Shown here: positions 1 through 10,896 of the stretch, piece by piece
How positions within the stretch are numbered: position 1 is the stretch's first letter
How the letters are laid out: the number at the start of each line of letters is the position of its first letter
Assembly: GCA_029891385.1 (NCBI GenBank)
Contig: CM057231.1
Span: forward strand, 17,456,300-17,520,299
Direction of reading: 5' to 3'
DNA from: Erythroxylum novogranatense
Lineage: Eukaryota; Streptophyta; Magnoliopsida; Malpighiales; Erythroxylaceae
DNA length: 64,000 nt
Program-made: the position numbers and the translations under genes
The notes under the pieces: generated by a model
The model's database searches: none
Seen by the model: the letters and a program-made list of their open reading frames with translations, nothing else
What the model was told of the DNA's origin: nothing

Positions 1-84
1 TCGACAATATTGAGTTTCAACTGTGAAAAATAAGTAAACATTAAATTAATACTTAAATAAGAAAAACAAAATTACATATAATTA

Positions 85-622
85 ATTCAATTGAAAACTT
101 ACCAAAACTTTGTCCAAAACATTCTCTATCAAGTTGTCTTACTTCAACTACTTGGCATGATGAAGGTAAGACAATTTAGTCCTCACAACAACCCCTAACT
201 CACTAGACAACTTTGCTGATTGAATCTTGTTAAGAGGCTAAGCTTGTGAGGTATCAATATAAACAATCAACTTGTTGTTCATTGCAACATTCATGCGTTG
301 CAACCCAGAATCTTTAGTGATACCTCTACCTTATTTTTTTGATATCAATCTTAGAACCTGACAACAAAATAAAAATCATAAAATAAAACACATTAAACAT
401 GTAAATATATATTTTAGCAAAAGTATAATTATAGGTGGTAAAGATTAATGTACCTGAAGATCCCTCATCACTATTTGAGGTCGATAAAGGTTGTTATTGA
501 TTGACTTCATTGGTGGTTGAAGTCGTTTGTTGTTGAATATGGTCAGATTCATCTGGTTATTGTAGGGGAGGGACAATTTCTACAGTTGCCACATTCTTTC
601 CCTTGTTTCTACCAGGTGCCAT
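85..622 (-). pseudogene. Decayed Ptta/En-Spm-type plant transposase N-terminus
   Basis: Read on the minus strand, an ATG at 622 opens a frame beginning MAPGRNKGKNVAT. It continues into a Gln/Thr/Ser-rich stretch and then, after a possible intron (about 358-452, with GT and AG ends), into LQRMNVAMNNKLIVYID and SAKLSSELGVVVRTKLSYL. This order resembles the plant transposase family known as Ptta/En-Spm, where a short basic N-terminus leads into a segment about a conserved LGxxVR. Several in-frame stops interrupt it, so it cannot be functional. The family call rests on recognition by eye of a weak pattern. An unrelated transposon protein is possible. The fragment continues to the left of the window. 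Confidence 0.45.
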
Positions 623-637
623 TAATATTGAATAGCT

Positions 638-990
638 ATAATTCAAAAATCAACATTTCACATTAATATAACTCAAATATTAACATTTTGCAAAAACATA
701 ACTCAAAGATGAACATTCCATATAAACATAACTCAAACATGAAAATTCCGCATAAACATGTCTTAAACATGAAAATTGCGCACAAATATAACTCAACATT
801 TCGCATTAATATAAGTAAAACATCAATATTGTGCATTAACATAGGTCAAACATTAACATTCTTCATAATATAAGTCAAAATTGAACATTACACAAAACAT
901 AAGTCAAACATCAACATTTCGTATAAACATAACTTAAACAACAACATTCATATTAAAATAAGGCAGTAATACGCATTAATATAAGTGAAA
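638..990. repeat. 30-bp tandem repeat (about 11 diverged copies)
   Basis: A unit of 29-30 bp close to ATAACTCAAACATGAACATT plus about ten variable bases is repeated head to tail. Copies begin near 638, 668, 698, 728, 758 and so on, and decay toward 990. The array lies just upstream of the minus-strand transposase remnant, where CACTA elements often carry subterminal repeats. The open frame read through it is a by-product of the period being a multiple of three. Confidence 0.7.
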
Positions 991-1555
991 TATCAATAAG
1001 ACAACTCTAACATGTTGGGTTACGATCATGCATCACATGAATCAACTATCAAAATATGCAGCAAAAAATAAAACGAAACCCAAAAAGTATAGAATCAAAC
1101 ATGAGCCATTAGATGTAGTAAGCAAACCATGAACCTAAAATGTGCACCTTATAATCTCCTTCGTTCTTTGTTGTCTTCACCTCTTTGGGTTATCGTAAAC
1201 CAGAAAGACTAAAGGAGGATGTCTCTAATTATATCCACACGAAGAGAGAAGCCTAAAACCTCTCAGGAAGAATGGCTAAACCACACACAAATTACTAGTT
1301 TTGTGGTGTGTTCTTTGAGAGAGTATTTTAGAAGATGGTGAACAATTCACCAGAAAGACATATTGTTTTCTTACAACTTTTGCATGAAAATGGAGTGTCT
1401 TTCACACCCTTTGGCCTCCCTTTAACTCCTAACATCAGTGGAGAGTTAGAAGAATTAAATGACTTTTAATCCACTTAATTTAGCTGAAAACATTCACCCC
1501 TTCTTTAAAAGGTAATATTTTCATCTTGCTTATTATTGAATAATTTTGTCATCTT
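991..1555. other. No recognisable gene
   Basis: AT-rich sequence without a convincing coding frame, RNA gene or repeat boundary. It may be untranslated or subterminal sequence of the DNA transposon to the left, but nothing in it proves that. Confidence 0.4.
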
Positions 1556-3448
1556 GTGTTGGGCCCCAAATTTATTTTTTTATGAATAGGCATGATTTAA
1601 CTAATTTTGAGGTTTTGATAGATTAATCATTTTGTAATTATTTAATTATGTCAAAGTTAGTAGGATTTATTGAATGGGTAAATGGAATTAAAGTGTTAAG
1701 GTTATAAGAATATTTAAGGGTATTTTTGGCAAGACACTTAAGGTTAAAAGGACATAAGCCTATAAGGAAGGGTAAAATGGACTTTTTGGACTCGTTAAGG
1801 GTAGAAATGGAAGAAAGAAATGTAGTCTTGTTTTTAAGAGAAGGAAAAACCTGAATTGGGAGAGAAGAAGAGAAAATAAGAAAGAAAGAGAAGAGAGTTT
1901 TGGTGGTTGAGAGAAAAGAAGAGAGTTGAGCTAGGGCTTCTTCATTTCTTAGCTTATGAGAGAGATTTTGAAGTGTTTCAAGAAGAGGAAAAGGTAGAGG
2001 AAGAGAAGAGCTTCCATTTGAGCCAAATATCTCTTCATTTGGTGAAGAATCAAGATAAGATCATTTTAAATCTTTTGAATTTTTGGAAGGATCTTAGTAT
2101 ATGGAGTTTAGAAAATGCATGGCTTTAAGTATTCTAGAACTAATTGTAGTGATTGTACTTTGTGGGATTTTCAATTGAAAACCCTATTGAGTGGGATTTT
2201 TGTTATTGTATAAAGGGGATCAAAAGAGGCAAGAAGAACAAGAGAAGAGGCATTTTGAGCAAGTCTATAAGCAAGGAAATCAAGGTAGGTTACATGCTTA
2301 TAATAGAGTTATAAGCCACTAATGTTTTTTCCAAATTAAGAAAATAAAATGATTTCAACTGCTTTATAAATGTTGTTTTTAACGTTTTTGAGTGATTTGA
2401 GAAATTGCTACATGTTGGTATATGAATTTTGATGATGAAAAGGAAAATGGTTTTGAAATACTTATGTTATGCCTTGAAACATGTCATGGCATTTTGTATG
2501 AATGAAAAGATGAGAAAGCATGGAAGTATGGGCATATGAGAAAATTATTTAAGCATGATTATGTGCTTTGTTTGATCGAGAGTGGAACCATTCTATTCGT
2601 CACGTGCACTTTGACAAGAGCCTTCTCCCGGCTGCCCTCTTGTGGCATATGAACTTCAAAAAATGGACTCATTCTGTTCATGTGGTAAACTTCGGTTTCC
2701 CCATTATTTCTCCATGGAACCCTCGAGCCATTTGTTTGTGCATTGCATCTTTGAATTGTCAAGTTTGTTGCGTAATTTGAGTGTTCTGCAGTGATGGTTA
2801 AATGAATCTGCTATGTTGATGTGAGGGTATTTTAACTATGAGTTTTGAGCAAAATTGTGAATTGACTGAGAATTTGAGAACAAAGAGTTTTATAATTCAT
2901 TATGACCTTTATAAGACAAGGAACATTTCAACGATTTTGCTTATTCTTTGTTATAAACTTGTTACCCACGAGCTTTCAAGCTCACCCCTTTTTTGTCCCA
3001 TCTTTAGGTGATAGCTAAGATATCAAGTGATCAAGAGCCTAAGGAATTTCTTCAAATTTGCTTATTTTGTATTTTGAATTGGTTTTGGGAAAGCAAGATG
3101 TTTTAGTCACATTTCAAGTTTGTTTGTTCAAGACCCTTTTGTAATTGAAGATTTTGAGATGATGATGTAATGTGGCTTGGAATGCCATTAAAGATTTGTA
3201 AAACTTTATTCCTTTGATGGTAATGAAATATGAATGGTGTATGAATAATGTGAATTGAAATTAGATATACATGAAGAAATTATTAACTTAAGTTGATGAT
3301 TTTGAACATGAATTGTTGATACACACACACACACACACACAATTGAAATTAGATATACATGAAGAAATTATTAACTTGAGTTCATGAATTGTTGACACAC
3401 ACACACACACTTTCCATAACATCTCACTTATGTATATAACACACACAA

Positions 3449-3481
<33 letters not shown>

Positions 3482-3738
3482 TAAGTGAAATGTTATGGAA
3501 AGGAAAAATAGGAATTATGACTGATCAGATGTAGTTGAATGTGATGAGACAAATGAGTTGAGATTTGAGAGTTTAATGAAGTCAATTTGGTAGATGAATG
3601 GTTATGCTCAGGATATTCCAAGTTTGCACAGTGCAAAATTTCAAGTCTTCCATAGGGGTAAAATTTGTATTCTGACTTAAGGGAAAATACTGTATTGATC
3701 TAGGCTAAATTAGACAAAGTTGTCTTCTACGAATTGTA
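1556..3738 (+). mobile_element. Degenerate Gypsy-type LTR sequence, left part
   Basis: The sequence starts TGTTGGGCCCCAAA, close to the start of the minus-strand LTRs of Gypsy element 2 (TGTTAGACCCCAAA), and is followed by the same kind of AT-rich leader with a GGTAAAATGG block. Near 2965 it has a block of the type seen near the R/U5 region of the other LTRs here (CACGAGCTTTCAAGCTCACCCC). It is interrupted at 3738 by Copia element 1 and resumes at 15786, as the 5-bp duplication shows. The 73-residue frame at 1907-2128 looks like leader sequence and not a gene. More than one LTR fragment may be joined here, since the stretch after about 3500 resembles the 5' part of an LTR again. Confidence 0.5.
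3253..3501. repeat. (CA)n microsatellites inside a duplicated, foldback segment
   Basis: Three CA runs are present. A segment of about 88 bp starting AATTGAAATTAGATATACAT is duplicated (3253 and 3341), each copy ending in a CA run. The third CA run (3438-3474) sits in the loop of a 27-bp inverted repeat: the left arm 3411-3437 begins TTTCCATAAC and the right arm 3475-3501 ends GTTATGGAAA, with one mismatch. Confidence 0.85.
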
Positions 3739-4801
3739 TGTTGGACCATGGGTGGTTGACAAGTTAAATCCTACTTATGTTTTGATAATAATAAAATGAA
3801 TAGAATTGGTTAAGAAATTTATTTCAGGTGTTTTGGATTGAAAGGAATCTAGAAGACATTATAAATCATTGAGGAATCAAAAAAGAAACAATATTCAACT
3901 TAATTTAGACATTAAAAATCAAGATTATAGGAAGATTTTATTAAATGTATCCGTTGGAATTAGCAACAAGTCGACTAAGCATATCATAAGTAGACTAAGA
4001 ATTAAGGATCATCAGATGGGAGTTAAAACAAGTCGACTGATATGTTGCAAGCCAACTACAAATCAACTGAATAGGAACACTAGTCGACTATCATGTCACT
4101 AGTCGACTTATCGAGGAGCAAAGTTAAAGCCTGCAGTGAAATATGTTAACACTAGTCGACTATAACAACTCGACTAGTCGACTAACAGTGAAATTGGACA
4201 AGATTTATACGAATCATTCACAAATGGAAAGGAGGAAGTTAAGGAACGGCCATAAGAAATCATGCAACGGCTAGAAAGGCTCACCAACGTCTATTTTCTT
4301 ATCAGTATAAAGAGTAGATGATCAATAGAGAAAGATACCGAAGTTTAACAAGCAAAAAGACTCCTCTATTGCTCCAAAAGTTGCTCATTATTGCTCTTAG
4401 CTTGTTTCATATTTGTATTGAGCATTGTTCTATCTTCTTTATCTCATTTCACTTGTGCTAGTTGAGTGATCAGTGAAAGGTCACTAGAGAGGTAGGATTT
4501 GTGCCGAAAATCAAATTGTTTGTAAAGGTAACTTGAGCCGGAAGTCAAGTGGCATTGTAAAAGTTCACACTAAACTAAAAAGTGTATTGTAAAGTGATTT
4601 GCCAAATCCTAAGTGGGAGCTTAGGTAGAGGACGTAGGTCTTAGCACCGAACCTCTATAAAAACAGTGTTTGCTCCTCTTCCTTACTCTTTACATTTAAA
4701 TTTATTTAAATTGTTTTTGTGTGAATTAACTTCTGATTTTATTGTAGAATTTTACAAAAAGCTTTAAAGATATATTCAACCCCCCTTCTAGATCATTTAC
4801 A
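3739..4801 (+). repeat. Copia 1 5' LTR with AGTCGACTA motif array
   Basis: The LTR begins TGTTGGACCATGGG and ends CTTCTAGATCATTTACA. Between 3968 and 4186 it carries about ten copies of a motif near AGTCGACTA, six with an intact GTCGAC palindrome (near 3970, 4031, 4082, 4101, 4154 and 4176), the rest mutated by one or two bases. A TATA-like TATAAAG at 4306-4312 follows the array, so the motifs would lie in U3 just upstream of the promoter. A second TATAAAAA lies at 4656-4663. The 3' LTR is almost the same by eye, suggesting a fairly young insertion. Confidence 0.93.
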
Positions 4802-4803
4802 AT

Positions 4804-4814
4804 TGGTATCAGAG
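4804..4814 (+). promoter_or_regulatory. Primer binding site (tRNA-Met type)
   Basis: TGGTATCAGAG begins two bases after the LTR end and matches the 3' end of initiator tRNA-Met in complement, the usual primer for this class of element. Confidence 0.9.
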
Positions 4815-4829
4815 AAAAAGTATTCAGGG

Positions 4830-6053
4830 ATGGCACACAACAATCTAGCGGAAGAAGGTAACACCAATAATCGCCCTCCTTTATTTAATGGTACTAACTA
4901 CTCTTCTTGGAAAAATCCTATGAAGTGTCATATTATAAGCGAAGGAGTGGAATACTAAAAGATTATCATTTTCGATCCACAAGCTCCATTGAAAGAAAAT
5001 GGCGAGATGAAAACGGAGCTGGAATATGACGACAATGATTGGAAGCAAGCATACATAAACGCAAAAGCAATGAAACTGATTTATTGTGCTCTCACGGTTG
5101 AGGAAAGAAATCGAGTGAACTCATGTACGAATGCTAAAGAAATGTGGGAAAGACTTCGTATCACTCATGAAGGAACCAACCAAGTTCGAGAGACAAAGAT
5201 CAACATGTTGCTCCATGACTATGAAATGTTTGTCATGAAGGAAGGTGAGTCTATTTCCACTATGCTTGATCGTTTTGCAGAAATCATAAATGGATTAGGA
5301 AACCTCGGAAAGAATATGACGGATAGCGAAAAGGTGAAAAAGATTCTACAATCACTACCGAAAGAATGGGACTCTCAAGTCACCGCTATTATGGAATCTA
5401 AAGATCTCAATCATTTGGAATTCAACGCCTTAGTGGGATCTCTCATCAACTATGAGATCATTCTCAAATCAAGAGGAGGAAGAGGTAAGTTACAAAAGTC
5501 AATTGCTTTAAAAGCTAATGCTTCTTCTCTTAATGAAAGTGACGAAGAAATAGATAAAGAAGAAGAAGACGAAGAAATAGCAATGTATGCCAGAAATTTG
5601 AGAAAGTTCAAAGGACTACTCAAAAATAGGAGGAAAGAATTAAGTGGTTGAAGAAATGGAGAAAGGAAGAAGTACATAATGGAAAGAAGATCTAAGGGCT
5701 ATGACGAAAAGAAGAGCAATGAAGAATGTTAGAAATGTGGAAAAAGGGGACATCATGCTAGAGAATGCAAAAGCTCATCTTCCACTTCAAATGTCCAGAA
5801 AAATGACAAATATGACAAAGGGAAAAAGAAAACTAGTCTAGTAGCCACTTGGAGTGATGATGAAGATGCATACCAAAGCAATGATGAAAACAACTTAGCG
5901 CTTATGACAAATAGCTCATCAACAAGTGATGATGAAAATGAGGTAACTTTCATTGACCAAGATCTTAGAGATTCCTTTAATTCTTTACAAATCAATTTTG
6001 AAGAAGCTATTGAGATCAACAAGAAATTGAGAAAGAAAATAAGGGAGTTAGTT
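4830..6053 (+). pseudogene. Copia 1 gag, 5' part (broken)
   Basis: The ATG at 4830 (GGGATGGCACAC) opens a frame with the Copia gag start motif PPLFNGTNYSSWK. A stop (TAA near 4957) interrupts it, after which 220 residues are open from 4989. The region contains the usual UBN2-type core (AKEMWERL, MLLHDYEMFVMKEGESI, LPKEWD). A zinc knuckle follows near 5729-5770 whose second position is a stop (TAG where Trp or Tyr is expected): C-stop-KCGKRGHHAREC. A Lys/Glu-rich tail leads up to 6053, where the solo LTR interrupts. Gag would form the particle and bind RNA. With two or more stops this copy cannot. Confidence 0.88.
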
Positions 6054-7366
6054 GTAACATCCCATTGCTAGTGGAAAGGGGTGGGATGGTAAATGTGAGT
6101 GACTAATGAGAGTTAGGAATGTATCCTACATGTTCATGCATAACTTGCTACATGCTCAGACTTGATTGTTGCACATGAAAATACTTGTACATGCATTCAT
6201 GAATAATTCCGGGTATAATTGGAATGATTTGAGAATCTTGAATATTATTACATTGAAAAAAATTATGGGTTAGTGAAATCTTGATATTCTGAATTTTGGT
6301 GGAACTATTGTATTAGTATATGTTAGTGAAGTTATGGAGTATTGAGAGAGAGATATTTATAGTAGGAACAAGAAATAAATTAAATAAAGATTTGGAGATA
6401 GTTAGGTTGTAAAGATGATTGTTGTATTGGAAAGAGGGGAACTAAATGGAGTTAGTTTCCAAAGAAACTAAGTTAGGGTTTAATCATTTAGAAAGTGACA
6501 TGTGTCACTTAGACCTTGTAATCTAGCTAGAAGTAGGTCTTTATTCCTTAAGAGTTGACAGGTTAAGTCTTGTCCAAGTCCCTTCTTTATTCTCATCTTT
6601 CTAAAACTTCTCTCTTCGAAAACACAGAATTTTCCAGCAAAATATCTTCTAAGGGACTCTTGTGTTCTTCCTTTCTTTCACAAAACTTACTTTGCCATGT
6701 GTGTCATCTACTCTAAGGAAAAACCAGAAGCTGATCATTTCACTCAGTGAAGTACGTAAACGTTTGGAGTTTAGGGCTTGAAGATTTTGGAGTTTTCAGC
6801 AGGTAAGTGTTAGAGAAATCCCTCACTGTAGGAGATTTGTGAAATAAAGTTGATAGATTTCTGTCATCTGCATGGAAAATGTACTTCATGTGTTTGTTCT
6901 TAAATACTGGTTAGTTGGGGTGAAATAAATTCAGTTATAGTGTTAAATTAGTTTTTGAGAAAACTTTTGGTGTGTGGTGACGTAAAGTGTTGAAAGTCAG
7001 AAAGTCTGGAAAAATTCTCGCTGAGCATGTTTCAGTATTTTGGCCATAACATTTTCTGTGGTTGTCTAAATGAGATGATTCTTGATTCAGAGTAACCTAA
7101 GAATATATGGCTACAATTTGTATGAAGACATTGAATTTCAGTTCTGTCTCTAAGAGTCTCAAAAGTTGTCACGAAGTTGAGAACTGGGTGCTGGATGTTA
7201 AGAGTTGAGAGAAAATTCGTGTTCCAAGTTCGAGAGGAATTTTCGACCTGATTTAGATAGATTCTGGCAAAATTTCCTTCTGAAAAGTTGTAGATCTTTC
7301 TTTTAGCTTTCCAACGGTATAAAGTTTGTAAATTTTGGACATCAGAGTCAAAAGTTATGCATCTCA

Positions 7367-7636
7367 GAAAGTAGACGCATAAAAGTAGACGCAGAAAGTA
7401 GACGCAGAAAGTAGACGCATAAAAGTAGACGCAGAAAGTAGACGCATAAAAGTAGACGCAGAAAGTAGACGCATAAAAGTAGACGCAGAAAGTAGACACA
7501 TAAAAGTAGACGCAGAAAGTAGACGCATAAAGTAGACGCATAAAAGTAGACGCAGAAAGTAGACGCATAAAAGTAGACGCAGAAAGTAGACGCATAAAAG
7601 TAGACGCAGAAAGTAGACGCGGAAAGTAGACGCAGA
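7367..7636. repeat. GTAGACGC minisatellite, about 20 units of 13-14 bp
   Basis: Units alternate between AAAGTAGACGCAT and AAAAGTAGACGCAG, giving a higher-order period of 27 bp. About 20 copies are present, with one GTAGACAC variant. The flanks (TTAGCTTTCCAACGGTA before, CATAACTTCTTC after) match the flanks of a quite different GC-rich array in the solo LTR at 39375-44029. The long minus-strand frame across it is a repeat artefact. Confidence 0.95.
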
Positions 7637-8594
7637 ACTGAGACACAAAAACAAGCTGTACTCTTTTGGTCATAACTTCTTCTCTAGACCTCCAAATGAC
7701 CTGATTCTGGAAGCATTGGATTTCTAACATATTTATTTATTTCTACACAAAAAGTTATGGTCTTTGGTATTAAATTGGAAACGATTGGCTGAATCAAAGT
7801 AAAGGTACAGGTGGAAAGAGTATGAATTGGATATTTTATTGAATGTGTTTCAGTATTTTGATGATAACTTGGTCTATAGGATTCCAATTGGGGTGATTCT
7901 TGATTTGTAGTGAACTAGAGTAATAGGGCTACAAATTATATGAAGGAGCTGAATCTTGATACGGTCTCTAAGGTGTTCAATTTCCAGATGGAAGTCGGAT
8001 ATAATACACTATTTTGGAGAAAGATCTGAAATGGTTCATTGGATTATGAGATTGGATTCAAATGGTTTATGGAGGGTTAAATCCCACAGAATGAAGCTAA
8101 TTAAGTGAGTTTTGATAGTTGAGCGTCTTGTGAAGAAATTGATGGGTTGATACCCGCGATAGTCATGAATATGCATTGTACATATTTCATCTCATTCATG
8201 TGCATTATTAAACACTTATGATTGTTCAAATTGTGATATATATATATGTTATTTGTTATAGAGGAGCCATTGGGCGTCAACCTCCGACGTTGCTGGATCT
8301 TCCAGCATTAACTTCAGGGAAACTTGTGAGTAACCTAGGCGGTCTCACTCAATTAATTGTTTGTTTTAGAATATGTTTTGAATGAGTTACTTAAGTGCCC
8401 CGAACATGCGAAAATTGTAAATGTGCATATGAATGCAAAAGTGTGCTAAGCATTTCTCTTGAATGCTGACTAAGGTCCGATGATAAATGTGATCAAAGCG
8501 TGAATGAGCATCCATGTAATTGGTGAGATTATGACATGTGAAACATTTATTACATGTATGCATGAAAGATAAAGGAAGTTATGACTGGAGTTGC

Positions 8595-8690
8595 CAAGAT
8601 AAGGAGCCAAAAGCTCAAAAGTGTGAATAGAGCCTTGGGCTCGAAGTCACATTGTCCCGATATCTCACGAAGAGATATGGGGCGTTATTC
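8595..8690 (+). other. Hairpin cluster in solo LTR
   Basis: Short inverted repeats occur in a row: GGAGCCAAAAGCTC, GAGCCTTGGGCTC, and a longer pair CCGATATCTC/GAGATATGGGG. The same kind of cluster lies at the corresponding place in the other Gypsy LTRs of this window. Confidence 0.6.
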
Positions 8691-8935
8691 GACTAAGCGA
8701 CATCCAGAAAAGGGATGAGCTGGAAAAAGGCACTCGGTCATAACGACAATAATAAATGAAAGTGAGTCTCACGTGCATTGCCAATGATAAGTGATGTGTG
8801 TTTTTATGAACAGTGTGATACATTGTGAATATGCAATGAAGTGAATATTATGTTATGTGCGATAGTATGATACATTGTGAATATGTAATGGAATGAGCGT
8901 TGTGTTATATGCGATAATTTGATGCATGATTTGAG

Positions 8936-8980
8936 TGAACCATCGATGATGGTTACCTCATTGAGTTCGTAAAACTCACC
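8936..8980 (+). promoter_or_regulatory. Conserved LTR block with ACCATC/GATGGT palindrome
   Basis: ACCATCGATGATGGT followed by CTCATTGAGTTCGTAAAACT. The same block is found, in the orientation of each LTR, at 25286-25328, 32250-32290, 39739-39780, 48761-48803 and 53193-53236. Its function is unknown. The position suggests the R/U5 area. Confidence 0.65.
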
Positions 8981-9412
8981 AAAATTGCAACGTTGTCCTT
9001 TCAGGATCGAGAGACGACTCTAGTTGTTAAAGAGGATCTTCTAACCGAGTAGATTGCGATTGGAGTTTGAGGTCATGGCTCAAAGGTCGGTCAGCTGGGG
9101 TTCTTTTGGATGGTTTAAATAAATTTGATACACTTTCCTCATTCGCGTAGTACTATTGTATTAGGTTTTCTGATGATGTACATACAGATATTGTGGACAG
9201 ACAATGTAGACCTTGGTTTTTGTGAAATGTAATGAGGAAAAAGTTGGTTTTTAAATATTGTGATCTTCTTATGATGCTTTATTCTCGAATTATGTTACCA
9301 TGCCATAGAAAAGGGATGTAGTGATCGATCGTAGCGCGCCCTCATCGTAGGATATATACCGGAATGACCTCTGGGCATCCTGGTGTGTACCCTACGGTAA
9401 GGGGGCGCTACA

Positions 9413-9901
9413 TTAGTTGCTAAAAATAGTGCTTTACATGAGACTATTGATGATTTAGATTATCCTAAGGAAGATCATTCTGCATGCCTTGCTGAAAAGG
9501 AAAATCTTATTTGTGAGCTTGATAGGCTTAGAAAGGAATTTTCCTATGTGGTTGGAAAATTTGCTAATGGAAATGAAAAGTTTGAAAAGATGCTTTCTTT
9601 ACAAAGATATTCAATTTCTAAACATGGATTAGGAAATGATCCCTTTCATAGAGATTGTTCCTTGATTTCTAAATTCACTAAGGATGGAAAAGTTGCTCAA
9701 TGTGTTAGATGCTTGAAAGATGGTCATATAGAAGTTGCATGCAAAAGTATTAGGAGATGTATCAATGTTAAGAAAATCTGGATTGAAAAAGGTACCACAC
9801 CTCCTAATGTTGTTTATATGACTAACCAAAATGGACCCAAAATGGCTTGGGTACCTATAAGGAGAAAGAATGTTGATGTTGCAGGTATAAGCAGGGAATA
9901 A
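9413..9901 (+). pseudogene. Copia 1 gag, 3' part
   Basis: The frame resumes straight after the solo LTR and its duplicated TTAGT. It encodes a Leu/Glu-rich segment, an SKHGLG motif and a second knuckle CVRCLKDGHIEVAC (CX2CX4HX4C), followed by KKIWIEKGTTPP and GPKMAWVP. This motif order (knuckle, then K-IW-KGT, then GPK-WVP) is typical of Copia gag-pol just before protease. It ends with a stop at 9899-9901, before the protease site. The piece itself is open, but its upstream half has stops. Confidence 0.85.
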
Positions 9902-9904
9902 AAA

Positions 9905-10024
9905 TTCATCAAGCACATGGTACATAGATAGTGGTGTTCAAGGCATATAAGCGAAAACAAGAGCCTATTTGCGGAAATCAAACCAAAGAACCATGGATAT
10001 GTCATATTTGAAGACAACAATAAA
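9905..10024 (+). pseudogene. Copia 1 protease remnant
   Basis: TWYIDSG, the catalytic Asp-Ser-Gly motif of Copia aspartic protease, is readable at about 9911-9931. One extra base right after it shifts the frame, and the expected CSRHIS continuation is in another frame. The rest of protease is missing: after about 40 further codons the sequence jumps into the middle of integrase. Confidence 0.8.
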
Positions 10025-10896
10025 GAACCGATCGTTGAGGTGAATTTGAGTGTGAACCATTTGAAAGGCTCTACGACAAATATGGAATAGAGCATAATTG
10101 CTCAACACCAAGAACACCACAGCAAAACGGAGTAGTAGAAAGGAAGAATCACTCACTTGAAGAAATGAGTCGAACAATGTTGAATGAGTACAATCTTCCA
10201 AAGTCTTTTTGGGCGGAAGCAATTAATACCGCTTGCTACGTCATCAATAGAGTGCATCTTAGACGAGATAGAAACAAAACCCCATATGAGCTATGGAAAG
10301 GTAAGAAACCCAACATTTCGTATTTTCATCCTTTAGGTTACAAAGTTTTTATTCATAATAATGGGAAGAACAATTTAGGAAAATTGGATCCAAAATCTGA
10401 TATTGGTGTGTTTATTGGTTATTCTCTAACTAGTAAGATATTTAGAGTCTATAATAATAGAACTAAGTGTGTTGAAGAAAGCATCCATGTTAAATTCGAT
10501 GATATGATTTCACCCCCGAGAAAAGTTTGTTTTGATGATGATGTAGGGAATTTAGGAAATGGAGTTGAAGAAATCGAATCCAAGACTGAAGAAATGAAGT
10601 TAGATGTTGAAGATCATGTTCCCAACATTAAAGCATGGGCGAAAACGAAGAACCATCCTATGGAGCAAGTCATTGGTAGTTTGGATGATGGTTTGAGGAC
10701 TAGGAGAAATGTCTATGAGCAAATGAGCAATTCAGCCTTTATCTCATTAGTCGAACCCAAAAACGTAAAAGAAGCTCTTGAAGATGAAAATTGGCTATTA
10801 GCTATGCAAGAAGAGCTTAATCAATGCAAGCGGAATGATGTATGGGATTTGGTAGCTCCACCAAAAGAAAAAATATCATTGGAGTCAAGTGGGTAA
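10025..10896 (+). pseudogene. Copia 1 integrase C-terminal part and start of RT
   Basis: The first recognisable residues are GEFECEPF and YDKYGIEHN, then PRTPQQNGVVERKN, which holds the catalytic Glu of the DDE triad. The zinc-binding HHCC domain and the first Asp are deleted, and the region of the second Asp is damaged. The frame then continues through GYKVFIHNN, a GVFIGYS motif and an acidic linker into the RT start (EALEDENWLLAMQEEL). A frameshift near 10875 (PPKEK) separates it from the rest of RT. Without the catalytic core the protein could not integrate DNA. Confidence 0.9.

Larger units (their letters stand above)
6054..9412 (+). mobile_element. Solo LTR of a Tekay/Del-like Gypsy element, 3359 bp
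   Basis: It begins TGTAACATCCC, ends GGGGGCGCTACA, has TG and CA termini and is flanked by the 5-bp duplication TTAGT (6049-6053 and 9413-9417). It carries no internal coding region, so it is a single LTR left after recombination between two. Its 3' end is the reverse complement of the block that starts the minus-strand Gypsy LTRs at 24894, 31858, 48366 and 52774, so all belong to related families. It contains the 20-unit minisatellite at 7367-7636, hairpins near 8595-8685 and the conserved palindrome near 8938. Confidence 0.9.

Noticed and set aside
1907..2128. 73-residue Glu/Lys-rich frame
   Set aside because: Purine-rich LTR leader. Similar leaders at 52200-52270 and 63070-63150 (minus) are noncoding.
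3288..3482. Cys/Val-rich minus-strand frame
   Set aside because: Reading of (CA)n microsatellites as alternating Cys and Val codons.
7032..7730. 232-residue minus-strand frame with repeated RLLSAST-like segments
   Set aside because: It is created by the GTAGACGC minisatellite, whose 27-bp higher-order period keeps a frame open. It lies in a noncoding LTR.
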